Shown piece by piece: positions 47,059-58,611 of a stretch of 64,000 nucleotides of DNA. The notes under the pieces were generated by a model. The model was given only the letters and a program-made list of their open reading frames with translations, did not search any database and was not told the origin of the DNA. The DNA comes from Laburnicola sp. R22_1 (taxonomy: Eukaryota > Ascomycota > Dothideomycetes > Pleosporales > Didymosphaeriaceae). Each line of letters begins with the position of its first letter. The stretch's first letter is position 1. The DNA lies in NCBI GenBank assembly GCA_014281115.1, contig JACONQ010000015.1, positions 1,302,001 to 1,366,000 on the forward strand, read 5' to 3'. A program made the position numbers and the translations under genes.

Positions 47059-48513
47059 CTATTGCTCCTCTGGCGTTGTGTTAGTGTAAGGCGGCGGAGC
47101 GGTATCTTCCTCTATTGCGGGCGGCGGAGGATCGACGGCGGAAGCCACTTTCGGGTCGCCCGGAGGAGGCGCATCGAACTGAGAAAGTCTCTTCCCCACG
47201 ATCAGGACATTTCCCACCGTCGGCGTCAGGCGAAAACTTTCCTTGGCGCACTCGCCCCATACCTCCACCCTGAGCTCTTGGCTCAATGCCAATCCATATG
47301 TCTTGAAAGATGGTGCAATTTGCTTCGGCAATTCAAGTGTAGCTACAGTCATGCCATCGTATAGCAGCAATCCCCTGTCGCCGTGGAATTCTCTATCCAT
47401 GAGTGCGTGCTTGTCGGTATGATGGTCGTTGATTTCGCCGGAGCGGTAGGCGGTACTCTCAGGGATACGCACATCCAGTTTCGAGTAGAGCTTAACCAGG
47501 ATGCGGCGGATAATAACAGGAGGTGGATCAGGGATATCCTTTGAGCGCTCGAGGTGTTCGAGGGACAGTGTTAAGACAACCCGTTCACCAGAAGTAAGCA
47601 CGCTTGGACATGAAGCGCCGACCCAGTATTTCGCGTAGGGGGTTGTGGGTTCGCTCTTGTTCAAGCTGTGCCTGATTCTCTCACGCAAGCTCTCGTTCGG
47701 GTTGTAGTCTGGATGTAGTCGATGTGTGCGAGCAGTAAAGGCGTCTTGCGAGCGGTCGCGCCGCAGTAGTGGAATGGAATATGGGATATGAGGAGAAGGT
47801 CGATAAAGTAGCGGGCATCGTACTTCCAGTGATGGTATATATTTGGTATCCGTGTATAATCTTGCCTCTAAGAAATACTCCACCAACTGCTCGGTCGACG
47901 ACGAGAGTCGCTCATAACTTGGAGGTAGCTGACCTCCATGCTCGTGCTCAAAATTGGGACTCGGAAGCCATTGTGGGCCCGGCGCTATCTCTGTCTTGTC
48001 GGGCCAGGTGAACGTGAAGGGTAACTCGACCCTGTCGTCCTCTGTAACGCCTTGGCTGAGGATTTCGTAGCTTTTACCGCGTGTAGACGAGTAAAATAGT
48101 TCGATAGGACGAGTAAAGAAGTCCGGTTTCGCTTTGTAGGTTGTTTTGCTCTGCCCATTCGACAGAGAAAAGTCCGGTTTCGCTTTGTAGGTTGTTTTGC
48201 TCTGCCCGTTCGACAGAGTAATCGCACATTTCATGCGGCCTCGAAACAAGATGCTAACCTATGTGTGGAGGGAGTCCCAGTCAGTCGAGTTGATATGTAT
48301 AGTGGCCTAAGGCCGCTCGTAGGAGACGTAGATATGGCGAGTAATATTGAACCTCGTTCTGAAATGGGGCAAACTACTTACACGCTGAGGTCGTGCTTTG
48401 GGTTTTATTCGGACCGATCCGTGGATGACGTCACCGCTCGTCCAGCAGCTTCTGCCATCAGAAGGTATATAGACAAAAATGTCTTTTTGGGGTGAATTGA
48501 TACGGTTGCCCAT
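47059..48513 (-). CDS. arrestin-like N-terminal domain protein
   Basis: Exon 1 (48382-48513) and exon 2 (47059-48258) give 443 residues. Arrestin-N features open the protein: IFVYIPSDGRSCWTSGDVIHGSVRI, then VSILFRGRMKCAI. The arrestin-C half contains VGASCPSVLTSGERVVLTLSLEH and LVKLYSKLDVRIPE. The C-terminus is Pro-rich with PPPAIEEDTAPPPYTN, a PPxY motif of the type that recruits Rsp5-class ubiquitin ligases in alpha-arrestins. Residues 60-93 contain a perfect 17-residue tandem duplication (SNGQSKTTYKAKPDF...) in the N-domain. It is expected to act as a ubiquitin-ligase adaptor for membrane proteins; the target is unknown. Confidence 0.82.
48121..48218 (-). repeat. 51-bp in-frame tandem duplication in the arrestin gene
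   Basis: Units 48121-48171 and 48172-48218 (the second slightly shorter) differ by one transition (CCCATTC versus CCCGTTC). Confidence 0.9.
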
Positions 48514-48964
48514 CTCGACAAGAGTGAGTGGGCGATGGGCATGGGAAGATGGGATGTTAAATCCTGCGATGTGAACATGCGAGTTCTGCCTCAGGAAGAT
48601 CCGTGCGCCTCAGCACAGCCATCCAAGGTTTGCGCTAAGCCAGAAACAGGCACGAGCCACTGCGGGTAAATAACGGCGAAGCCTTATCCGCTCACTCTGA
48701 GGCAGATTTCAAGGTTCATCGCAGCTGATGATCGCAGTTTAATAGAGGGTGTCGCTACGATCAAGCAGAAGAATGCAATACATATGAAGTTGAACAGGGT
48801 TGGTTTCGTGGCAAATATGCGTAACAAATTATGTAGCCCACACATGTCTTGTGTCCAGATGTGCTCGGCGACTTCTCGCATGCAGTACATTTTTTTTGTG
48901 CACAAAGCTGCATTCTAGAATGCTCTCTTTGGACGTCGTGACTCGTCCATCAGCAGATCTACAC
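48514..48964. other. intergenic, no gene supported
   Basis: A 73-codon minus-strand frame at 48684-48905 has a hydrophobic stretch but no other support; it lies in the 3' region of the DUF1996 gene. Confidence 0.4.
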
Positions 48965-50454
48965 TCAGTCCCATCTTCTCTTGACGTAGTTCGCTTGGTG
49001 ACCACCAGGCAAAGCCGTAACCCCTTTCAGACCATCAGATTCGTATATCCAGAAGAGTAACAGGGAGCACGTGGAGGAACTTACATCCGTCAAGGTCCTC
49101 GTCAACTTTGCGCTCAACGGTGCACTTGTTCATTGACGCAACATCCTGAGATTTCAGTGTAGGACAGTCGATGTAGCATGGGCTGTCCATGGCACGCTGC
49201 AGAGAGTCGTCTTGCCATCCGAAGAGGTAGTCACCGTGGTTTCCATAGCCAGTGCTATAAACGGTCAGCTTTGTACAGTGTTATGACCAATCCCATCTTG
49301 TGTAATGAGGTGGAGAGTCGTCACGATCGAGCTCGTCAACTTACGCATCACCGAAGCTCCAAACAAATGGCTGGCTGCCATCTTCAGGCCAATCCTCTTT
49401 GTTGTTGAAGGGTGCGGTATCCCAGATAACTTCGAAGAAGAGCTGTGGAACGCGCACTGGATGTGTAGCTGGGCATGGACCGCCAGATTCAAAGCTTCCC
49501 GTCTCGGGGTAAGACCTACACTGCGTTTCAGTTAAGATTTGCAGATGCAAGGCAGGCTACTGTACATATGTGCCATGTGATCTGGTGAGTCTATGTTTTG
49601 TGATAGTGTCAGCGATAGTTACAACCTCGACAGGTATTCATTACCTAGGTTCTTGCCATCCCAGCACGTTGGGAACCGGACGGCAGTCATTATGCCAACA
49701 GGGCAGGGTTGTGTTGGGAAATCAAGGGTCTGGGGATCGCGAGTGTTCATAGTCTGAAGGCACGTAAACGTGAGTTGCCTAAAGCGTTCGGCATCCTCTC
49801 TCGTGTGTGCATTAACGTCTCCCACAAACATGCGAAAGCCCTGGGGGTTATCAGTGCTAGCTTCAAAGTAACATTGGTGACATACCGGCTTGAAGGCAGT
49901 GACCTTCGAGACTTGATTGAAATTGTATAAGCCATCCTGCATATAGTACACGGTCATGCCGCCGTTGACGCCATCGAATCCGACGTTAGGTTTTTGACTG
50001 AGACGCTTGTAGGTCCCATTTTTGGCTTTGAAGTATCTGAAGTAGGTCAGCGCTTATAAGATGGCCCACCTCTTTCGCAGCATGACTTACAGTGTAGCAG
50101 TCCAGTACTGTTAAGAGTAACCACAATTAGCACTGACGTTGAACATGATGTTTAAGACCTACGTTGGAAAAGTCTTCACTGAACTAGGCACAATTAGCTT
50201 CTGACTGTATATCGCGATATTTTTTTACTCACCGAGCAGGAAGTACATGTGCTTTCCCCAGGCATGTCTTTCTCCGGGTCCATGGTGATATTGAAAGAAT
50301 TGCCTCCTAAAATCTGATGAAGATGTGGAGAGGGAGCCATGCCCGGTGTAACCAGCGGATCCAGGCGATCGATGACTAGCTGCGCGCATTGGAAACGCAG
50401 CAGAGCGTATACGGGTGCACATAGTGCAAGGCCAAGGATAGAAGACCACTTCAT
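48965..50454 (-). CDS. secreted DUF1996 protein
   Basis: Nine exons (50233-50454, 50163-50183, 50091-50107, 49886-50036, 49645-49840, 49566-49581, 49345-49515, 49085-49254, 48965-49023) join to 340 residues; four are 16-59 nt. A signal peptide (MKWSSILGLALCAPVYA) is followed by the DUF1996 pattern: FQCAQLVIDRLDPLVTPG, PHLHQILGGNSFN, CTSCSFSEDFSNYWTATLYF, GGMTVYY, GFRMFVGD, FPTCWDGKNLD, HMSYPETG, CPATHPVRVPQLFFEVIWDT, GDYLFGWQ and a final DGWVTALPGG. Function is unknown; members are secreted, often with WSC domains, which are absent here. Two junctions (the AT/GTACAG donor and the final GAAAG acceptor) are weak but required for the conserved blocks. Confidence 0.85.
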
Positions 50455-51294
50455 GTTGATAGACCTTCCGGAGCAAAGCGTACGTTGGGGGAACCGCAGT
50501 AAGGGCCGATGCGAGTCCTTCAAAGAGTCTTGTACTATACCGCGAAGTCTGCACTTCAGTCTTCTAGAAGGGCTCGGGATAGTGCTTAGGAATCTTGCAA
50601 TGATTGGGAAATCTGGAACGCTCCCGGATACCCGGCTTAGGAGATTGTTTCCACGAGTTCGTCCTGGTCTTGGTAGGAGGATCAAAATCCGGATAAAATA
50701 ATTATATTGAGCAGGCGTGGGCCGTGCCGTAGGATGCTAGTCGTGGTATGATAGCCGCTCGACCTTGAGCCGCCTTCCCAAAACCTACACCCTGCTCCAC
50801 CACGTGTAGTCCAGATGGACGGAGGTTTATCCTTTCATCCCTGCTAAATCGCTCAACCTTATGCAATCTTGCTTGTTTGGCTCCGAGCGTCAGCTCCTGC
50901 ACATCTATCCAAGAGTCAACCAATTTGCTACTTCTCGGCGGACGTACGGCAGATATTATGGGGCAATGTGACTCGCTGGAGATAATACTCAACATTGACA
51001 GACATGACGATGCCGCCGCGACAACAGTCTTGGCTTCATTTATTCAAGATTGGTGAGGTTTGTGCGACTTCAACTTTATCCATATTGGTGACGCATACGC
51101 GAAGCTCGGCGTGTTTGAGTAACACTGCGCAAACTTTGGGACAAACATCCATTAAGCCGGTTGAGATTCGATGAATAGCTTCGGATTTGCTCTCAAGTGG
51201 TGACTTCAAAAACCAAGAGACCGCTTGTTGTCCCGTCGTACATCCATTTGTATCCGCAATAACCTTGTCTGCCGTTACTACTTCAGACGTCACG
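50455..51294. other. divergent promoter region of two secreted-protein genes
   Basis: A 97-codon minus-strand frame (50702-50995) shows no domain. No other gene seen. Confidence 0.4.
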
Positions 51295-52005
51295 ATGAAG
51301 ATGCCCGTTTTGCTCAGTATCTCATGCTGGACTTCCATCGTCCTGGCGGCATACGATCAAAATCGAGCTGGCGCTGTACTGAAAGCACCAGCCGGCGACG
51401 CTTTCAAAACGGTCAGCGGCACCTTCACTGTTCCCACCACCCTGACAGGTGACAACCGGCTGTCGATATGGGTGGGCATTGGAGATAGCCTTACTCAAAC
51501 ATACGTGCTTGGTGGTGGAGTCAGCTTTAACAAGACCCTTTCAACGTGGTCTGCGTTCTTTCCGAGTCAGGCCATGGATACCAGCTCAGAGGTCCCGGTA
51601 TGTAGCAAGCATTGCAGATCAACACCTGATTTTACCTTCGCTCACTCTTACGTCCAGGTCGGGACTGGCGATAACGTAACGATCACAGTGGACATGGAAA
51701 CGGGCGCAGGCGGATCCGTGACCATTGAGAACTTGACGCAGAACAAAAAGACGACACAGACGGTCTCGGCACCGTCCAACGCAGCTCCAAGTGCGCTAAC
51801 GGCTCTCGCAGCCGACTGGTGGGTCCAAGCGTATCAAGTCGTTCCCGGCGAGCTTGTGAAGGTCCCCAACTTCGGGACGATATCGTTCACTGGGTGCACC
51901 GCGACGACAAAGAGTGGCGTAGACGTCCCCATGTCCGGTGCAGGCGCATACGAAATTCAGGGAACTAGGTATGTTGCTCAGGCTTCTGGTCCACCAGTGA
52001 TGTAA
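51295..52005 (+). CDS. G1-family (eqolisin / former A4) peptidase homologue, probably non-catalytic
   Basis: Exon 1 (51295-51597) and exon 2 (51658-52005) give 216 residues; the 60-nt intron is a multiple of three and stop-free, so it could be retained. Signal peptide MKMPVLLSISCWTSIVLAA is followed directly by the mature fold (NRAGAVLKAPAGDAF, SGTFTVPTT, IWVGIGD, TVDMETGAGGSVTIENLTQ, FGTISFTGCTA). The usual propeptide is missing. By motif alignment, the catalytic Gln of ILQTGV is replaced by Gly73 (VLGGGV) and the catalytic Glu of EWIVE by Gln158 (DWWVQ). It is therefore likely a secreted beta-sandwich binding protein. The alignment is from memory of the family. Confidence 0.8.
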   Translation: MKMPVLLSISCWTSIVLAAYDQNRAGAVLKAPAGDAFKTVSGTFTVPTTLTGDNRLSIWVGIGDSLTQTYVLGGGVSFNKTLSTWSAFFPSQAMDTSSEVPVCSKHCRSTPDFTFAHSYVQVGTGDNVTITVDMETGAGGSVTIENLTQNKKTTQTVSAPSNAAPSALTALAADWWVQAYQVVPGELVKVPNFGTISFTGCTATTKSGVDVPMSGAGAYEIQGTRYVAQASGPPVM

Positions 52006-52401
52006 TGGCGTTCAGTGGCGAGATGTGGTCGAATACAACTGTTTCGGGCAGCCGCATTTCCGTACGACGACGTAGCGGGCCGGGCTGTGATGTGAGCGAT
52101 CCGTGCGGTTCTCAGGGAACTTGAGGCAAGCAGGACGACAAGACAACGGAGCTCGTCTGGAGAAATTGGTGCCTTGGTGTATTCTGACAAGGAATGGGGC
52201 GTGAGTTCGACGCTTCAAAAGAGGGTGTTTCGTAGCAATCGCCAGTGTGGACGTCGCACACGCACTGAACGTTTTCCGGTTCTGTCTCTCGTGCGACGCG
52301 TGACGGTGAGGTCTGCTTACATGTATTGTGGTGGGAGTGGTCCGAGTGGAAGAGGAAAGAACGAGGGTGCCGCGCACGAACCAACCCCCGCCAGTTCGTT
52401 A
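52006..52401. other. intergenic up to transposon element 3
   Basis: 3' region of the G1-peptidase homologue. Before the insertion this would have been the distal promoter of hus1. Confidence 0.5.
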
Positions 52402-52450
52402 CCCTGTCTCGGCAGTCAATGCGCACCGTCACTCAATGCGCAACCCCAAC
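52402..52450 (+). repeat. left TIR of element 3
   Basis: Identical in reverse complement to 54479-54527; contains two copies of CAATGCGCA. Confidence 0.92.
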
Positions 52451-52563
52451 GTAATCGCTCAGCCAGCAATATGAGGCTATAGAGCTCTACACAAAAGCTT
52501 TTATCGCGAGATTTTCTAGAGTTGGCTTCTCATAGAGCTATAGATGATTGCTAGCTAGTCAGA

Positions 52564-54438
52564 TTATAGATATCTGCTTGGTGTTCTGATTATACGGCCA
52601 CAGCGCGATGATGGCGTTGATGGCGCAGATGCCGCCGCATCAACGCGTACAGGTGCTGGCGTAGATTTCTTCCTCTTTGTAACTGTATAAGTAGCTTTTG
52701 AAGCTTTCTGACTTCCCTTTTTGGCAATTTTGAGACGTTTTTGAAGTTGTTGTTGAGTCTTGCGAGCCTGTTGACGGAGGCGTCGCTCAGCAGCTTGATC
52801 AGCTTTCTCCTTGGCGCGCGCATCTCTGGCTGCTGCCCGCTCAACGCGCTTCTCCTGCTGTAAACGAGCTTTAAGCTGTTTATTAGCTATATGGATCTCT
52901 TGCTGCTGAGCTTTTTGGAGTTGTAACTGTTGTTTTTTAGCCTCCTGCTGGCTGAGCGAGTTACGCGCCCTCTGTACGCGGGCAGGTGACCAGAAAACTG
53001 CTCCTCCATGCCACTCCTTAGGTTGCTCTAAGGGCAGAGTCTTGCCTTTTGTTTGACGCCGTTTCTGGTTTGCAAGAGCTTCTTGGAGACCCTTATTTTT
53101 ATGCTCTAGGAGCTGCTTTTGTACAGAGATTGAGTGTATTGTCTGGCTCAGCTTACGCGACTCCTCAGTCGCGATATCCTTCACAGTGGAGCGTAACAGT
53201 CGCTCTATTTTACGCCAATCTGACGCGCTAAGTACTGAGGTAGAGCTCACTGGTGATTCTGGCTCTGGCAGAGTCTCTTTGTTAAACCTTTTGAGGATAG
53301 GCGTTGGATCTGGCGGCGAGATACCTGTACACTCAAAAGCTTTGGTAATCAACTGCGGCGTAACTGACGTCGTCCAGGCCTTCCAGAATAGCGTAAAGAA
53401 GTCTCTTTTGGCGATTGTTGACAGTCCTTGGCTCCTATACAGGTATCTGGAGAGCTTGTTAGAGTAGGCAGCTGAGAGAGACTTAAATACGCAGACGTCA
53501 AGAGGCTGCAGCGTATGAGTCGCATGAGGGGGAAATATCGCAAGGAGGATCTTATTCTGATTGCAGTAGTTGATAAAATCCATAGTAACGTGAGATCCAT
53601 GCCTATTAAGGACTAGGAGTCGCCACTGCCGTCGAGCCTTCTCCTTTGTACAGCGATCAAACACCTGTTTAAGCTATTAAAGCCCTATCTTATTGTTTGA
53701 CTATCCAGAGGTTGATGAGGTTATAAAGACTCTGTGAGAATTGACGTTGATTTCTTCAACCTAGCTTGATTGTAGAGTCGCGGCGTCAGATCGATAGATT
53801 AGCGCTGGATCAACAGTAGATCCGTCGGCGCATATACATGCGATGAGCGAGATCCACTCACGGCTGCCGTCCTGTATAGATTGCCTTACTTGGCGACTCT
53901 TATATAGAGGCCTATCGAAGATCCTTTTTGAGCTGCCAGTGATACTAAGGAGGAAGCCTTTCTCGTCCATATTGTACGTATGCTGAGGCTCTACACTATA
54001 CTCTGTAATTTTCTTGTGTAGAAGCTCAAAGTAGAGCCTGTATTTTGCCTCTGAATTAGCCTTGTGGCGATTGCTGTCAAGCCCAGTCGTCTATTGTGAG
54101 ATTAAGGAGTTGGGGTTGCGCCTAACAAAGCGATCAACCTAGGACATGCTGACGTCTCTTTTTGCCATGTAGGAAGCAAAATTTTGTATCATCTACCGTG
54201 TAGGAGGAAGGCCACGCTTAGTAAGGTAGGTGATATATTGTAGAAGCCCCTTTTCTTGTTGTGGATGGAGTAGACGACGTGTACCATTAGTGATAGTACG
54301 CGCCTGCGTGACGCGTTGGTGCCTGCGCGTCAACGTAGAGCGTACAACACCAAATTCTTTGGCGATTTTATTGTATGATAAAAATTCTCCTGGTCCTTGC
54401 GCTTCGATTGCTGCTATCGCGGCGTTAATTGGGTCCAT
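52564..54438 (-). pseudogene. pogo/Fot-family transposase, inactivated
   Basis: A 625-codon frame from the ATG at 54438 to the stop at 52564 without frameshift but with seven internal TAG/TAA stops, all in the N-terminal and central part. The 366 codons after the last one are open. Order: HTH (FLSYNKIAKEFGVVRSTLTR), CENP-B-like region, DDE_1 core with NMDEKGF, LVLNRHGSHV and LQPLDVCVF, then a long Gln/Lys/Arg coiled-coil tail (QQEAKKQQLQLQKAQQQEIH). In the second catalytic motif the expected Asp is Asn and the next Gly is Arg, both G-to-A changes as expected from RIP. Not functional. Confidence 0.9.
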
Positions 54439-54478
54439 ATTGGTGGAGTTGGGGCGCGTCAAAGTTGGGGCGCGTCAT

Positions 54479-54527
54479 GTTGGGGTTGCGCATTGAGTGA
54501 CGGTGCGCATTGACTGCCGAGACAGGG
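54479..54527 (-). repeat. right TIR of element 3
   Basis: Pairs with 52402-52450; ends 47 nt before the hus1 start codon. Confidence 0.92.
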
Positions 54528-54533
54528 TATGGC

Positions 54534-54547
54534 ACGCGTCGACGCGA
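54534..54547 (+). promoter_or_regulatory. paired MCB-like box upstream of hus1
   Basis: ACGCGT at 54534-54539 followed by a second ACGCG at 54542-54546, about 30-40 nt before the hus1 ATG and just outside transposon element 3. The arrangement resembles that at RFC4. Confidence 0.5.
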
Positions 54548-54574
54548 CTGCTCAGCTCTGCCCATGTTGCCACG

Positions 54575-55850
54575 ATGCGCTTCAAGGCATCCATACAGAA
54601 CATCACCACCTTCACGAGTAAGGAAGCGCTCGGGTGTTACGCATCCTAGCTGACCCCCACACAGAGCTCACGGCGTCGCTCAACTCGCTGGGTCCGCTCG
54701 CATGGGTCAAGCTCAGCGACGACCAAGTATGCTTCACCATCATACCGGAGCAGGGCACGCAGGTGTGGGCGTGAGTCGCCGCACCGCATGACATGAAGAA
54801 GCTGTTATTAACCTGGCGCAGTGTCCTCTCAATTGTAAGCCGCCGCCCTACTACACAATGACGGCAGCCTAACTCGGCCGAGGATACCATCTTCGAGACG
54901 TACACGGTCCAGTCGGCTGCCAGCAACGTCATCAATCTCGAGGTGCCACTCGGTCCACTCAATCGCGCTCTGAAATCCGCCCTGAATGCGACCTCAGCCC
55001 AGATCCGCCTCACGAAGAAGGACAATATACCCTTGCTCGCCCTGACCATCTTCACCACCTCGTCTTCGAATACGTACTCCGCGTTTCGTACGGGAGCCAA
55101 CAATGGCGACGGATCCGATGCAGCGTTCGATGAATCGTTTGGCGGCAATCGGGAGACTATCATCACCCAGGAGGTGCCTGTTAGGGTACTGGCTCCTGAT
55201 ACAGTGTCGGGCCTCCACGAACCGCAGTGTCGGGAGCCAGACGTCCATATCATCCTGCCTCCGCTGATGCAGCTGAAGAGCATCAGTGACAGATTTACGA
55301 AGCTTGCTCTGGTAGGAGCTAAGGCAGGTCCCGCTACCACGGCGACGAGGACAAGGCTTGAGGTAGCTGCGAACATGCATGGCTGCCTCAAGATGAGCAT
55401 CAAGACCGATGCAATGAACATATCCTCTGTATGGACCGATCTCAATAACCCAGCTTTGGACCCTAATCATGTGGCTGGAGGCGATATCGGCATATCAGAG
55501 CACCCTAGTACGCGTATGAAGCTGCTAGGCAGCGCTGATGGGCGCAGCGAGGAGGGATGGGCCTCGGTGAGGATTGACGGCAAAGATTGGGGAAAAGTTA
55601 TGAGTGTGGGAAGGCTGGGTGGAAGAGTTATTGCATGTGAGTGTACATCTATGAGTGAAGTTTTCAGGTCTTTGGGCTATTACTAACCAAGCCAGGTTTC
55701 TGCCATGAACATGCACTAATTCTATACGTTTACCTACCGACCGATGGCGATGGAGATGAGTCGGTTCTGACGGTAGGTTTGTCGAACTACTACTCCGTAG
55801 CGCACTGCTGACCAGATCTCCAGTACTACATCAGTTCGTATAGCGCTTGA
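54575..55850 (+). CDS. HUS1: checkpoint clamp subunit Hus1 (9-1-1 complex)
   Basis: Six exons (54575-54617, 54665-54770, 54822-54834, 54868-55636, 55696-55772, 55824-55850) give 344 residues. MRFKASIQNITTFTKLTASL is the family start; FETYTVQSAASNVINLEVPLGPLNRALKSA, VRLTKKDN-type IRLTKKDNIPLLAL and the end ESVLTYYISSYSA are all characteristic. Exon 3 is only 13 nt. Hus1 forms the PCNA-like Rad9-Rad1-Hus1 ring loaded at damaged DNA by the Rad17-RFC loader (which contains Rfc4) and activates the ATR/Mec1 checkpoint. A transposon ends 47 nt before the start codon, so the proximal promoter is very short. The coding sequence is undamaged. Confidence 0.93.
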
Positions 55851-58611
55851 GCAATCCTCTCGACATAGCTACAACCGGACGTTTACGATTCATGACCTAG
55901 ATACCAACTCACACGAGATACGAATAACCAAAAGCACTGCATTCTGAATTGATACTCTTCGTACTCACACCCAGCGTCATTTTGATCGCTCACGCTCAAA
56001 CGTGAACACATGGCGGACTGTGCTTTTATCTCGGCTCCCTTTTCCGACAGTAGTACCTGATACACGGCTATGACGCTTGTCACCTCCATCATCACATGCG
56101 TTACGCACCGCGACATTGTACAAGTTTCTATCCAGTCCCTATACTTTTCAAACAAGATCGTTTGAAGAAAAAGAAAACTCGGCAATGCACGGCGACGCTC
56201 CCTCCTACGAGGCAATGTTGCTTCCGGTAAGCATAGGCATGGTTCGGCTTTTCCTTGCATTCAAGAACACAAGGGTCTCTGTCGATAGTGGGCGGACTGA
56301 AAGGGGCTTCGCTCAGCCCCCACCCCCAGAGCATTTGCGCAATCTTGCAGTGGGGTAACGGTCCAGCATGAGGCTCTGAACCTTGTTGCGACTCGATTTC
56401 CACAGCACTGCTCCAGGGCGCTTGACCGGTTTGCCTCCCGCATACAGAAGATTATACGCGTGCTGGCCTGTGACTCAAAAACGTGCGCGAAAAGGGCGCA
56501 ACTGGTAGCACAAACTTGCTCAAAAACGGATGCGTGTTGCGAGCGCCAGCCTCCACCGCAAATACGTATACCTACCAACGGTCCGCCATCCCACCCCACT
56601 TTCTTTACTCCTTCCCGTTTCCGCGCCCTTCCAAGCGAGCCGGCCTCCCGTTTGTGAGCTCGTTTGCCTTGCGTTCGTCATACACGTGGCTCCCCGTTTC
56701 CACCCCCTGCCGCGCCGCCGCACTTGGTGCCAGTCACAACGTGGCCGCACGCACCACCTTGTCTGAGCCTCCATGAACGCACCCCAGTCTTTTGGAATGC
56801 CGTGGGTGACCGTGCGGTATTCACTGAATCAGCTTTTCGGGCTTGCGCCATCGTATCGTGACCCCTGTTAGGGCTGTCAGCTGCTGACAACCTCCTAGAA
56901 AGTTTCCAATTTAGGACTGTAGATGATAACGCATTCTGATTGGACATTGTAATTCGGAATATTCGGAATACTTGCCGCCTTCTTTACAGTAGATAGCCAT
57001 GGAAGTGCACTGGTTGGTTGTAGCGAGTCCGGGTGACGGGCTATCCGTTCTATCACCTGCCAGGTGTCACCCTGCTATGACTATCTTAAATTTAGCCCCA
57101 ACAGCAAAAGCCAATGAAGATAGGTGTGCTTTTCCCATGGAGACTTCGGCCTTTTGAACGAGCTCGTTTCGTATAATGCGCCTTGTTGGATCGAGCCAAG
57201 AAGAGCCCCGGCCATGTTATCATTCGTTGAGGTCAAATCAAGGATGGTAGTGGACGGGATACGGCGGGCAAACGCTCGTCAGATGGCTGCCTTCGCAGTG
57301 GATACCTACGCGTTCCCAGGACCATGGACAGCGGTCTCCGACGGATCCACGTCGCTGGGTATTTGGGTCGTAGGACGTCGTGGCGGCTGGCTGGCGTTTG
57401 CTGACTGTGTTGGGTATCCACAAGTGTTCACCACACCACCCACACAGTGCCACTCATCCTGTCCCACTGCGCTCATCTAACAATAAACTGTACTGTTGCA
57501 CAAAGGTGGCGGTGGGAAGTTTCAGGATTACTGATTGTGCGTTATTTTGTGGTGTGGGTTTGCGAATGTCCTTGGCGGGAAGCGTCGCCCCTTGTAATCT
57601 TGCGGAGTGCGATGCTGGGTTTGGGGGCTGCTAAGGCGTACTTCTGTTGCTTGCTGATGGCCCAGGCAGCGAACTTTGAGTTCATCCGCGTAATTGGTTT
57701 GTAGGTGGGATGTGTACGTCAACTTGTGCAGTGCCTCGTGGTGTACGTACGTTTTTGGGCCTAACAGTGGCACAAGGAAGCACGGGAGCACGGGAGATGG
57801 GAGATGAAGATAAGCTCCTGACTGTGCACGTTATGTGTCTTCAACTGAAACACAAAGCGTATGTTACGACAAGCATGTGGCTGAGTCTGGGAGCGAGGGA
57901 GCGGCAGCGCTAACGGCGGACGGCTGGTGGCGAAGGGCGGATGGCGGCCGGCGCTTGTGGTGGTGGATGAGAAGATGGAGGCCTGAACGGGCGGGCTTAT
58001 AGTCTTGGAGGCGAGGCGAGGCGAGGCTTAAAGCGTAGCGTGGAACGTGGCATGGTGGAAGAAGTGGTTCGGGACGGGCCGCTGGAGGGGAGTGAGGTAA
58101 GAACCGTGTCGTGATAATGTGAGGTTGAGGTGGGAGGATTGGGGTGGTGTTGGAGAGGATTTGTGGGGGCACTGCTAGGGAAGGGAATCCGGTTATGGGT
58201 TGTTTTGATGGTTGTCGTGTGTCTTTACGGTGCCTGTGAACTTTGTGTACTCTTTCTCGGATTGCAGATGTTGGTCCTAAGTGATGTACTTCTTTTGTAG
58301 ATTGAATAGAAACTGGTATTGGTGTACTTGGTCGCTTTTCCGTACCAGATCTCTATATTTGGATAGTCTACTTTTTTGGCATACGATATTAAGTTATCAT
58401 AGTATACGAATAGCGCCCAGTGAGTGAATGTGATCCTAGATCATTCTCGTTTTCAGTTTTTTCGACACAGTGATGCCAACTCTGCAAACACTACCTAGTT
58501 CGAACAAGCATAACCCTGCGAAAAGACGACTGACTGTCCACATGCTCACTTTCTTCTTTTCACCTAACATTATGCAGGCCATAAAATCAAAGCCTAGCTC
58601 CACTTGCCAAC
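55851..58611. other. long gene-poor stretch
   Basis: Many overlapping frames, none with domain character and several without ATG. A GGCGA pentamer tandem (four units) is at about 58006-58027. Confidence 0.4.

Larger units (their letters stand above)
52402..54527 (-). mobile_element. pogo/Fot-type DNA transposon (element 3)
   Basis: A 2126-bp element with identical 49-bp terminal inverted repeats (CCCTGTCTCGGCAGTCAATG at each outer end) flanked by TA at 52400-52401 and 54528-54529. It encodes one transposase frame on the minus strand with seven internal stops. Its TIRs and transposase differ from elements 1 and 2, so it is a separate subfamily and less decayed than element 2. Confidence 0.93.

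Noticed and set aside
57124..57480. 118-codon plus-strand frame
   Set aside because: Begins with GTG; no family resemblance.
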